A stretch of 64,000 bases of DNA from Rebecca billardiae RCC1528 (taxonomy: Eukaryota; Haptophyta): contig OZ251244.1 in assembly GCA_965240325.2 (NCBI GenBank), positions 1,302,001 to 1,366,000 of the forward strand, read 5' to 3'. The notes beneath the pieces are model-generated. The model saw nothing but the letters and a program-made list of their open reading frames with translations. It did not search any database and had not been told where the DNA came from. Position 1 is the stretch's first letter, and every line of letters starts with the position of its first letter. Below are positions 21,200 through 31,800 of the stretch, in pieces. A program made the position numbers and the translations under genes.

Positions 21200-22047
21200 A
21201 GGGAGCACGGCCGAACTCGGACTCGTGTGAAGGTCCCTCCCACTGGGACCTTCACACGTCTCGAGGGACCTTCACACGTTCGACGAGTGAAGGTCCCTCC
21301 GCTGGCGCCGCCCGTTGGCGCTGGATGGGATGGCCGCGTGCGTGCGCGAGCGCCCGCCTCGCGTCGCGCGCCCCGCGCGCAGAGCGCGCGCTCGGCCGCG
21401 CGCGACGCGGCGGAGTCGAGGCTGACATGCCCCTGGCCCACTTCGCGCCGCGCAACGCCGCCCACGCCCATCGCCGCTCGCACGCGCAGGCCTGCCGCGC
21501 ACGGCTTGGGCTTTTCAGCACAGGGCTGGCGGCGGCGCGCCGGGCCGAGGGCTCGGCCGGTGTTGTGCCCCTCGGCCAGGCCGAGACTTGGCGGAGGCGC
21601 GGGTAGTGCCATCGCCTGCCCAGATCCCGGGCCTCGCCGTCAGAGTGTGCACGCGAGGCGCGCTGTCGTGGTCGACAGGTGAGGCGCCGCGTGCTCGCCC
21701 TCGAGCGGGCAGCGGACATACCGGCAGGCGCGCGCGCACACAGCGGGGCTGTCGAGCTGCTTCCGGCTGGGCAGCTCGACGGCGCGTGCCCTGGCCCTGG
21801 TCTGGGAGGCGTGCGCGGGTTCGGAGGCCGGTGAACGCTCGGCGCGGACCCACGTGTCTTGCCGGGCACGGTTGCGCGACAGCTCTGCAGCCAGTCTCGA
21901 GGCTGAGTGGCATCAGAGCGCTTGCCGGCGTGCTGGCGGGCTCAGCCGCCGGGCCGATGCCCACGCCTTGGCCGGGATGCGACCGGCATCCGCGTCCTCC
22001 GCAGCCGCCTGGAGCCGTCGACCCGCTGCCCACGGCCCGCGGCCGGC
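21200..22047. repeat. left arm of a large palindrome (~850 bp)
   Basis: Nearly perfect reverse complement of 25,033-25,879. Paired ends are 21,200 with 25,879 and 22,047 with 25,033, differing in register by a single base. The outer end carries a cluster of GTGAAGGTCCC motifs in alternating orientation (21,225-21,297). Open frames on both strands of the arm recur in mirror image in the right arm, so I do not call genes in it. Confidence 0.88.
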
Positions 22048-23040
22048 AGGCCGCTTGGCGGATGGCCAGAGGAGCAGGCGGCCGAGCCGGCTGGGCGGCA
22101 GCGAGGGTGGTGGGGATGGAGGCGGGCTCGGCGGCGGAGGCGGCGGAGGCGGGCTTGATAGCGGGCTCGGCGGCGGCGAGGATGGCAGGTTCAGTGCTGG
22201 CGATGACGGTTGGCTTGGCGGTGAGCTCGGCGGTGGCTGACGTGGCAGACTTGGCGGTGGGATCGGCTGCCGGCGGCTTGGTGGCAGCGGAGGCGGCGGC
22301 GACGGGATCGAGCTCGGCGGCGTGGTCGGAGGCGGTGCTGATGGCGGCGATGATGGTAGCGGGCTTGTTGGCAGCGATGTAGGCAGCGACGGCTGCGGGC
22401 TCAGCGGCGGGCTTTGTGGCGGCGATGTAGGTGGTGATGACGGTGGTGGGCTCAGCGGCGGGGTCGGTAGCGGCGACGGCAGCGGCAGGCTCGAGGTGGG
22501 CTTGGTGGCGGTGATGGCGGCCGGGCTCGGCTATGGACTTTGCGGCGGTGGGCTCGGGGGCGGAGTCGGTGGCGGCGAAGGTGGCGAACCCAGCGCTAGG
22601 CTTGGCGCTGGGGTGGAGGAGACGGGCTTGGTTGTCCGTGGTGGGCTTGGTGGCGGCGATTTGGCGATGATGGCTGTGAGCGGCGGAGTGGCCGTGAGCT
22701 CGGCAGAGGTGACGGTGGCTCGGGAACGGTGGCTGGCTCGGCGGCGGCTTCGGCGGCCGCGACGGAGACGGGCTGTGAGGCGGCTAGGGCGGTGGTGTGG
22801 GATGGGATTACTGCGTCACTGTTGCCCTCGGTCAGAGCTTGGCGGGGACACAGCGCGGCCAAGCTCCGGGCGTTGGCGCTGCCGCCAGGTCGGCCGCAGG
22901 CCACCCACTCGTCGGCAAAGCTTGGGCGGCAGCGATGCCCAGACATGAAGGAGGGCACTGCGGGATCGCTGCGTCACCTCGGGAAGGCTGAGTCCATGAG
23001 AGAGATGATCGGCACTGCCCCGTCTGGTGGAGTTCGATGA
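22048..23040 (-). repeat. low-complexity sequence reading as Ser/Pro/Thr-rich on the minus strand
   Basis: A run of imperfect GGCGGCGG/GGTGGCG-type units up to about 22,790. On the minus strand one frame reads as extensin-like stretches such as PPSPPPTPPPSPPPQ and LPSSPPPSPLSSPPPPPPPP, interrupted by stop codons; other frames give Ala/Thr or Gly/Asp repeats. It could be the remnant of a Pro-rich cell-surface protein or simply a degenerate minisatellite. No start, signal peptide or flanking domain is evident. Confidence 0.4.
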
Positions 23041-23865
23041 GCTGACTTAGACTACTTTTGCGACCGTAGGCTGCTGCTCGGCCTTGTCAGAGTCGACATC
23101 CGACCTAGCGCCAGCGCGGCGCAGTACGTATCGATTGAGTCATTGCGCGGACCAGCAGCATGAGACGTCATCGCGACTCGGAGTTCGTCACGTGCCACTC
23201 AACCGCGTCCGACCCGCCCCACTGCCACCTTGGGCAAGCGCCTGCAGACGATACGGCGGGCCAGCATCATAAGCTGCGCTCCTGCTGAGTGCTGGCTGAT
23301 GATGACTGCGTCAGACGACTGCGCATTGCAGCCGCAGCCATACCGTACATACGCTCTCAGCGGGACTACGCGCGAGTTGTTCTGCCTTCTAGCGGTGCCG
23401 GCACGTGGCGCGACGATTCTGGCGTCATTATCACTTGACGACTCGACTGATCACGACGAGTGGCCCTTCTCAAGCAAGTGCAGCAGCATTAGAAGTATAG
23501 CCTACACTCGTCCGTCATCGTCTGGTTCCCCTGAGAAGTCTTCTGCTGGAATGCATCAGCGACATGCTCCCGCAGCCTGGTCAGTGGTCCAAGCCAGTCA
23601 CATCCGGCAGCCTGACATCATCCCACATGCCGCGTGGGCAGAGAGGCGCGCTATGCCCACGCGACTGGCTTCCTAGAAGCTGCCGTGACGGAACGAGTGT
23701 CAGCAGTGGACCGCCGGCCGGTGCCGCGCGCCGCACCGCCGGGCCCAATGGCAACGAACACCCAGGTGGCCTGCGGTGCGGCCCTAGGCTAGTGCGGCGG
23801 ATCTATCGCGTATAGAACGACCGGCCGTGACGCGCTCTGCACCACGTACATTCGGACGCGGCAAT
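23041..23865. other. palindrome spacer, no supported gene
   Basis: Less GC-rich than its surroundings. No coding features are seen on either strand. Confidence 0.4.
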
Positions 23866-25505
23866 GAGCAGCATGCACCACCGTCCGGCCGTCTCAGGTC
23901 GCTGTCGTCGGCAGCCAGCCGGTGCCGGGCACGGTGGCGCCGGGCGCTCGTAGCTGAAGGACCGCGATCAAGGATTGATTGCCAAGTCGTCAGCCGACGA
24001 CTGGGAAGTTGAGCCTGATGCTGCCTGCTGCCGGTTCGCGGGACGAATGACGAGCAGCCTATGGCCCGTGAACCTGCGTCAGCTCCTAGAACTCTTCCAG
24101 ACGTGGTGAGGATATCCCTCACGAACTCAGCCCTCTCGCGCTGACGCAGCGCGTCTTGCGGCCTGCTGCGTGCCGCGAGCTATCGGACAGCGCGGCCCGC
24201 CGGCCGCGGGCCTTGGGCGGCGGGTCGACGGCTCCAGGCGGCTGCGGAGGACGCGGAGGCCGGTCGCATCCCGGCCAAGGCGTGGGCATCGGCCCGGCGG
24301 CTGGGCCCGTCAGCACGCCGGCAAGCGCTCTGATGCCACTCGAGACTGGCTGCCGAGCTGTCGCGCAACCGTGCCCGGCAAGACACGTGGGTCCGCGCCG
24401 AGCGTTCACCGGCCTCCGAACCCGCGCACGCCTCCCAGACCAGGGCCAGGGCACGCGCCGTCGAGCTGCCCAGCCGCAAGCAGCTCGACAGCCCCGCTGT
24501 GTGCGCGCGCGCCTGCCGGTCCGTCTGCTGCCCGCTCGAGGGCGAGCACGCGGCGCCTCACCTGTCGACCACGACAGCGCGCCTCGCGTGCACACTCTGA
24601 TGGCGAGGCCCGGGATCTGGGCAGGCGATGGCACTACCCGCGCCTCCGCCAAGTCTCGGCCTGGCCGAGCCTGCCACAACGAGCAGCATGCACCACAGTC
24701 CGGCCGTCTCAGGTCACTGTCGTCGGCAGCCAGCATTCGCCGGGCGCGATGGCGCCGGGCGCTCGCGCGCGATCAAGGATTGATTGCCATCATAATGATA
24801 AGTCGTCAGCCGTCGACTGGGAAGCTGAGCCTGATGCTGCCCGCTGCCGGGTCGCGGGACGAATAACGAGCAGCCTACGGTCCGTGAACCTGCGTTAGCT
24901 CCTAGAACGCTTTCAGACGTGGTGAGGATCTCCCTCACGACCTCAGCCCTCTCGCGCTGACGCAGCGCGTCCGCTGCCACTCTACGGCCCTGCTTCCTGC
25001 TGCGTGCCGCGAGCTCTCGGACAGCCCGGCCCGCCGGCCGCGGGCCGTGGGCAGCGGGTCGACGGCTCCAGGCGGCTGCGGAGGACGCGGATGCCGGTCG
25101 CATCCCGGCCAAGGCGTGGGCATCGGCCCGGCGGCTGAGCCCGCCAGCACGCCGGCAAGCGCTCTGATGCCACTCAGCCTCGAGACTGGCTGCAGAGCTG
25201 TCGCGCAACCGTGCCCGGCAAGACACGTGGGTCCGCGCCGAGCGTTCACCGGCCTCCGAACCCGCGCACGCCTCCCAGACCAGGGCCAGGGCACGCGCCG
25301 TCGAGCTGCCCAGCCGGAAGCAGCTCGACAGCCCCGCTGTGTGCGCGCGCGCCTGCCGGTATGTCCGCTGCCCGCTCGAGGGCGAGCACGCGGCGCCTCA
25401 CCTGTCGACCACGACAGCGCGCCTCGCGTGCACACTCTGACGGCGAGGCCCGGGATCTGGGCAGGCGATGGCACTACCCGCGCCTCCGCCAAGTCTCGGC
25501 CTGGC
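23866..25505. repeat. tandem duplication of an ~815-bp unit
   Basis: A unit beginning GAGCAGCATGCACCAC starts at 23,866 and again at 24,681. The copies run in parallel through the same landmarks: CGATCAAGGATTGATTGCCA, GACGTGGTGAGGAT, CTCACGA, CTCAGCCCTCTCGCGCTGAC and GGCCCGCCGGCCGCGGGCC, up to CAAGTCTCGGCCTGGCCGAG. There are several per cent differences and small indels. The second unit's distal half forms part of the right palindrome arm, so the island holds three related copies of that segment: two direct and one inverted. Confidence 0.82.
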
Positions 25506-25879
25506 CGAGGGGCACAACACCGGCCGAGCCCTCGGCCCGGCGCGCCGCCGCCAGCCTGTGCTGAAAAGCCCAAGCCGTGCGCGGCAGGCCTGCGCGTGCG
25601 AGCGGCGATGGGCGTGGGCGGCGTTGCGCGGCGCGAAGTGGGCCAGGGGCATGTCAGCCTCGACTCCGCCGCGTCGCGCGCGGCCGAGCGCGCGCTCTGC
25701 GCGCGGGGCGCGCGACGCGAGGCGGGCGCTCGCGCACGCACGCGGCCATCCCATCCAGCGCCAACGGGCGGCGCCAGCGGAGGGACCTTCACTCGTCGAA
25801 CGTGTGAAGGTCCCTCGAGACGTGTGAAGGTCCCAGTGGGAGGGACCTTCACACGAGTCCGAGTTCGGCCGTGCTCCCT
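25033..25879. repeat. right arm of the large palindrome
   Basis: Mirror of 21,200-22,047. Its outer end carries the same GTGAAGGTCCC hairpin cluster (about 25,782-25,854). The arm ends 33 bp before the ATG of the WSC gene, so that gene's promoter or 5' UTR must overlap the repeat. Confidence 0.88.
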
Positions 25880-25912
25880 CAGCCAGTGGCCTTGCCAGTG
25901 CGGGACTGAACG

Positions 25913-26590
25913 ATGGCAGTGCCGGTGGCCGGCCGTTCCCCGGCGCCGCAATCTGTGGTCGCGGTGGTGCTGCTGGGGTTGCAGCTCGTCCGCTCCGCGT
26001 CGCCCGGCGTCCGCGTCGCCTTCTCGGCATGCTATGAGGAGCCCTCGGCCGACCGGCCGATCACCGCCTGGCTGCACGCGCGAGTCGGCCCCGGCTTCAC
26101 AGTCGGCTCGTGCGCTCGAGCGTGCGCGGCGTACCGGCTCATGGCGCTGCAGGGCGGCGAGTGCTTCTGCTCCGACGCGCTGCTCGCTCCTGGCGGCACG
26201 CGGCGTTCGCGCGACGCCTGCGGCGATGCCTGCCCGCGGGAGGAAGCCCAGCCGGGCGCGGACTCGCTCCCCTGGCCGTGCGGACTGGCAAGCCGCGCCG
26301 CCGTCTACCAGCTGACACGCGTCGCCGCGGACGACACGCACGCGGTTTCGTCAACGTCCCTGGGCGCGTCCGGCCCGACGCGGCAGCAGACGGCGGATGA
26401 CAGCGCGCTGAGCGTGGCGATGCACGTGGGCGCCCCGCTCGCGTGCTGGCTGCTCGCCGCCGCCTTTGCGCTTGTGGTGCGCCGCGTGTGGCGGCGGCGG
26501 CCGGTGTACCCGCTTGCGGATGCAGACGGCTCAGTGGCTGCGACGGCTGGTGATGGCGCATGGGGGCATGGCGCGAGTCCACGCGTATGA
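25913..26590 (+). CDS. small WSC-domain type I membrane protein
   Basis: A protein of 225 residues, intronless. The signal peptide is in the first ~30 residues (SVVAVVLLGLQLVRSASPG). The WSC domain spans about 34-133: VAFSACYEEPSADRPITAW, then GFTVGSCARACAAYRLMALQ, GGECFCSDALLAPGG, and finally WPCGLASRAAVYQLTRV. After a Thr/Ser-rich linker comes one membrane helix (VGAPLACWLLAAAFALVVRR) and a short tail. It is a cell-surface or secretory glycan-binding protein by family. It lacks the extra N-terminal Cys-rich domain of the 14.7-kb WSC protein. Its start codon lies 33 bp beyond the end of the palindrome. Confidence 0.82.
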   Translation: MAVPVAGRSPAPQSVVAVVLLGLQLVRSASPGVRVAFSACYEEPSADRPITAWLHARVGPGFTVGSCARACAAYRLMALQGGECFCSDALLAPGGTRRSRDACGDACPREEAQPGADSLPWPCGLASRAAVYQLTRVAADDTHAVSSTSLGASGPTRQQTADDSALSVAMHVGAPLACWLLAAAFALVVRRVWRRRPVYPLADADGSVAATAGDGAWGHGASPRV

Positions 26591-26891
26591 TCACGATTTC
26601 GCGAACTGAGCAATGCAGTACGGGCCCGAGCCGAGGCGCCGAGAGTGCTGCGCGCCACGTCAGCCCGATCTGTGCCGCGCCGCGGCGTGCTGAGAGCCGC
26701 CTGCTGGCCGCTGTGGCGCGGCACTACCTACTGTGGCGCGGGCGGCCGTCAGCCCGTCGCGTACGGTCTACGGCGCGTGGATCAGACGACCTTCGTCGAC
26801 GATACCATATATGCTGCTGGCGGTGATGACCGCGGCCACGCGACTCGTCTCTGCGCTCTATCTCATCTCTCTCGTCGTCTCTCTCTAGCTC

Positions 26892-26931
<40 letters not shown>

Positions 26932-27045
26932 ATAGATCGACGGCGCGCGGCGGTCGTATATATATATTATATGCAGCACGACAGTATAGCGCTGTGAACG
27001 TTAGCAGCAGTAAGTAACTCCGCAGCAGCGGCCTCCGCGCCGCCC
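26591..27045. repeat. intergenic with (TC)n microsatellite
   Basis: A (TC)n run occupies about 26,892-26,928, preceded by CTCTCTCGTC-type sequence and followed by a TATATA-rich patch near 26,957. This is the region downstream of two convergent genes. No gene is seen. Confidence 0.75.
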
Positions 27046-28845
27046 TCAGCACGCGGCGGCCGTCGCGACGGCGCGGGACGACGCGTCGGCGCGCGCGCAC
27101 ACGTCGGCACGCAGCCGGGCGGGTGATGGCGCGTCGTCGCCGTCGCCGCCGTGCGCGCGTCCGCCCTCGAGCTGCTCGAGCTTGCGCTCCAGCGCCGCGT
27201 CGCACCGGCCGAGCACGAGCGCGCTCGCGCCGAGCAGCGCGAGCGCGCCCCCGAGCAGCACCCACAGTCCGGGCAGCGCGCGCGCGGAGACGGCGAAGCA
27301 TCGCGTGTCGCCGCCGAGGAGGTCGGCGGCGTGCGCGGCGAGCAGCGCGTCGAGCGCGTCGCAGCGGCCGCGGAGGACGTACGCGCCGAGCCGCTCGAGC
27401 TCGGACGCCGCCGCGAGCAGCGCGAGGCCCAGCACGTCCGCCGCCGCCAGCGCGTCCAGCAGCTGCGCCGCGTGCAAAGCAAACGCCTGCGCGCGCGCCG
27501 GCAGCGGCGCCAACCATAGAGCGAGCAGCGCGGGCGGCAGCAGCAGCGGCGCGAGAACATGCAGCCCAAAGTACGCGCCCGCGAGCGCGGCGCGCGCGCC
27601 GACGGGCGCGAGGCCCGCCGCGGCGGGCAGCGCGCGCCCGAGGCCCCACACCGAGAACTCGCGCCGCGCGCGGCCGCCTAGGTCGCCCATTGGGTTAGGG
27701 TTAGGGTTAGGGTTAGGGGGGGTAGGGTTAGGGTTGCGGCCTCCCAGCAGCAGCGCGGCCAGGCCGTGGAATTCGACGCGGAAGGAATCGAGCGCGAGGC
27801 CGGCGCAGAGCGCGCCGAGCGCGAGCGGGAGCGCGCAGAGCGCGCAGTGCAGCCGCGCCGCCGCGCGCCGCGGCCGCGCGTGCGCAGGCGCGCACGCGCG
27901 CAGCGACGCCCACCGCGCGCCGCCGCGCGCCGCCGAGGCCGGCGCGGCGGCCGCGGGGGCGGCCATGGCGCCGCCGGCGGCGGCGTCGGCGTCGGGGGCG
28001 GGCGCGTCGCCGTCGGCGGGTGCGGGCGCGGGCGGCTCCGCCGCGCCTGCGCGTGGCCGTGGCGAGACGGCGCCCTCCGCTGCTGCCGCCGGCGCCGCGC
28101 CGCCGCGCTCGCCCTCGCCCTCGCCCTCCTCCGCGGCCGCGACGGCCGGCGGCGCCGCGGCCGCCGCCGCGCGGCGCGCGCGCCGCTCGGCCGCGGCGGC
28201 CACCGCGACACAGCCGTGCGAGAGGGCGATGGAGGCGAGGGTGGTGCCGAGCAGGCCGTACAGCCCGCGCGCCGGGAGCACGTGCACGGAGAGCTCGCCG
28301 AGCGGCGCGCTGCCCTCCGGCAGCCACGCCGCCGGCAGCTCGATCCGAAGCCAGAACGCAACGGCCGCCACCTCGATGACGGTTACGTCGAGTAACGACA
28401 TTTTGCCCAGCGCGTGCAGCCAGCGCAGGATGGCTGCCGCGTGCGCGCGCGGCAGCGCGCTGCCGGGCGCGAGCCAGCACGCGAGCACGCACGCGAGCTT
28501 GAGCACGGGCCACACGCCCGAGAACGCCGCGAGCGCCACGCCCACCGGCGCCAGCCCGTCGCGCGCCATGTCCGCCATGAGGCCAGCCAGCGAGAATTCG
28601 TAAAGCGGCGGCGGTCTGTAGTCAACGCCGAGAGGCGCCGAGTGCAGCCGGAGGACGAGCGCCGCGGAGGTCTGCGTGTTCGACCAGCAGAAGGCGCAGA
28701 GCGCGCACAGCGCGCACGCCGTCACGCCGAAGCCCACCGCCGGGCTCACCTCCGCCGCGAGCGAGCCGCGCAGCGCGCGCGCGAGCGCGGCGCGCGCGCG
28801 CGCGCGGCGCGCGCGCGCTGCGCCGAGCCACGACTGCCGGGCAGG

Positions 28846-28886
<41 letters not shown>

Positions 28887-31800
28887 CGCCGTCGCCGCCG
28901 GCGGCTGGGCGGCACGCGCTGGCGCCGGCGTGCCGCGCGGCCTCCACGTCGGCGTGCGGCGTGCGCGCCGTCCCCAACGCCGCCGCCGCCGCCGCCGCTG
29001 CCACCGCGTCGGCGTCGATGTCGCGCCCTGCGCCGCCGCTGCCTAGGTTAGGGTTAGGGTTAGGGTTAGGGTTAGGGTCGAGCGGGCGCGCGCGGCGGCG
29101 CCAGCGCCGGAGCCAGAGAGCGTACCCGCCGCACGCGGCGCACGCCGCGGCGCCGAGCGCGGCGAGGAGCACGGCCGTCGCCGTCTGCACGCCGCCCGCC
29201 CCGCCCGCCGCCTCCGCCTCCGCGCCCGCCGCCTCCGGCGCCGCCTCGGGCCCGCCATCGCCGCACGCCGCGCGCGCGCGCTCGATCGCCGCGCGCAGCG
29301 CCGAGTTGATTGCGGGCGTTACCCATGTGGGTAGCGCGAGCGCCAGCGCGTCGCTGAGCGCCGCGCCGAGCAGGTCCTCGTCGGTCGCGGCGAGCCCGTC
29401 GCGCAGCGCCTCGAGCCGCACGCCGCGGCCGTCTCTGGCGGCGCCCGCCGTTTCCGCCGCGCGGCCGCCGCCGGCGGCGCCGTCGGCGGCGGCGGCGGCG
29501 CCGCCGCGCGGCGTCGGTGGCGGCACGCCGGTGCCGGCGGCGGCGGCGAGCGCCGTCCCGGACGATCGGGTTTCGTCAAGCGAGAGCCGGGCGGCGCCGA
29601 CGCTCGCGTCGAGCTGCGTGAGCGCGGCGGAGTGCACGCTCGCGAGCACGCACGCCCAGCCGCCACCGCCGCCCCCTGCCTCGCCGCCGCCGCCGCCCTC
29701 CGCGCCCGCCTCGCCGCCGCCGCCGAGCAGCGAGCTCAGTGGCACAGCGTGGAGCGCCGCGCGGCGCACGCGCGCGTCCAGCCCGAGCGCGAGGCGCAGC
29801 CGGCGCAGCTCGAGCGTGGCGCGCGCGCCCATGTCCAGCGCGAGCGAGCCGCCGCCGCCGCCGTCCGCGCGCGCACCCTGCAGCAGCACACGCACGGCGG
29901 CGGACGCGCTCAGCGGCCGCCGGGCGCGCGCGCGCGCCGCGTCGGCGGCGGCGTCGGCGGCGGCGGCTGCTACCGCGGAGTGCTGCCGGCCGTCCTCGGG
30001 CTCGTCGCCGAGCGTGAGCTCGGACGCGAGCACGCGCGGCCGCCCGCTCGGCCCCCCCTCCGGCCGGACCGGACTCGTCCGCACCGGACTCGTCCGCACC
30101 GGACTCGTCCGCACCGGACTGAGTAAGTCAAGGGTACCCACGGTATCTAGTCCGCGCACGCGGCCGTCGGCGACGCGCGCGGCCGCGCGGCCGACGCCGC
30201 CGCCGAGCGAGCCGCGCGCGCGGCCGAGCTCGCCAGGGAGGTCGAGGCCGCCGCTCGCGCCGTCCGCGGGCGCGCACGGCCGCGCGCGCTGCGCCGCGGA
30301 CGCCGCCTCCGCCGAGTCCTCCCACGGCGACGAGGCCGCGACCGCGCCCTCGCCCGGCCGCGCCTCACGCGGCGGCGGCGGCGGCGGCGGGCTTAGCATC
30401 TCTGGCAGTGCCGCGCGCAGCAGCGCGTTCAGCCGAGCCGGCCCGAGCAGCTGCTGGCTGAGCGTGCGCAGCGCGGCAAGCGGCGGGTAGGCGGGCCACT
30501 CGATCAGCTCGGTCTCGTCAGCGGCCGCCGCCGCCTCGCACGCGGCGGCGGGTGCCGCCGTCCGGTTGGCCGCCGCGCCGCCGCCGCCGCCGCCGCCACC
30601 GTCGGCGTCGGCGTCGGCGGACGTGGCCAGCATGGCCGCCGCCGCGCGCGCGGCGATGCCTCGCGCCTCGTCGGCCGCGAGCAGCCACTCGGCGAGGGCG
30701 GGCAGCGCGCGCTCGGGGTACGCCTCGCCCAGCGTGCGCGCCGCCTCGTCCAGCGCCTCCGCCAGCGCCGCCGCGCCGCCCTCGTCCGAGCCCGCCGCGG
30801 CGCTCAGCAGTCGAACGCGCGCGCCGCGCACCGCGCCGCTCGCGCTCAGCGCCCGCAGCTGAATCAGAGGCGTATCCGGGGCGGGAGGCCGGGCGCGGGC
30901 GCACGGGCGCGGCGTGGTAGGGCTGCCGTCGGTGTCCCCGCTGCGCCCGTCCCGAGGCGCCGCCGCCGCCTCCTCGCCGAAGAGCACGCGGGTCACGTCG
31001 CCCAGAGTCAGCCCTGCCTCAGGCTCGGCGCCGCCGCCGCCGCCGCCGCGCGCCGCCGCCTCCGCCTCCGCCTCCGCCTCCGCTGCGGCGGCGCGCGGCG
31101 CGGGCGCGGAGGTGTTGATGGCGACGAGGGCGGTGGCGCCGAGGGCGGGCTGGAGGAGGCGGAGCTCGAGGGCGAGGCGCGCACACAGCCACGCCGGTCC
31201 CGACCCCTCCGACCCCCGCCGGCGCAGCTCGAGCCGAACCGTCGCGCTCACGCCAAGCTCGGCCAACGCGGCGCGCGCCGACACGCTCTGCGCCTGCGCG
31301 GGCACGGGCAGCAGCGGCTGCAGCGCGCGCAGGCTGCCGAGGCCTCGGAGCTCGAGCGCCTCGAGGCCGAGGGAGGCGGTGCCCATGCCGAGCGGGAGCT
31401 CGGCTCGCTCGAGCACTGCCCATGCCGCCGCCGCCTCCGGCCCCGGCCGCTCCGCCGCGGCGGCGGCGGCGGCGGCTTCAGCCTCCGAGCCGGACGGTCC
31501 GGGAGCGGTCCGGGAGCGCTCCGGGACGGCGGCGGCTTCCGCAGCCGCAGCCATCCGAGACTCGGATGGCGGCGGCGCTGGCGCGAGGCGCAATGTGCCG
31601 CCGCGGCCGAGGGCGAGCTCGGCCGCGCTTGCGCCGAGCTCGGCGGCGACGTCGGCGCCGAGGCGGGCGACGACGCGCTCGGCGGCGGCGGCGAGGCCGG
31701 TGAGGTTGAGCGCGCCGCGGATGTGCCGCGGCGCCGGCGCGCGCACCGCGGGCACCGCCTCGTCGCAGCCGCGCGCGCCGGCGCGCGCCGCGTCGGCCGC

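Noticed and set aside
20921-21612. Overlapping frames in the left palindrome arm
   Set aside because: Identical frames appear in mirror image in the right arm, and none has domain character. Treated as repeat.
27691-29080. Interstitial TTAGGG tracts as evidence of a chromosome end or fusion point
   Set aside because: The tracts are only 30-45 bp, lie inside continuous genes, occur in both orientations across the window and do not face each other head-to-head. A telomere or telomere fusion is not supported.
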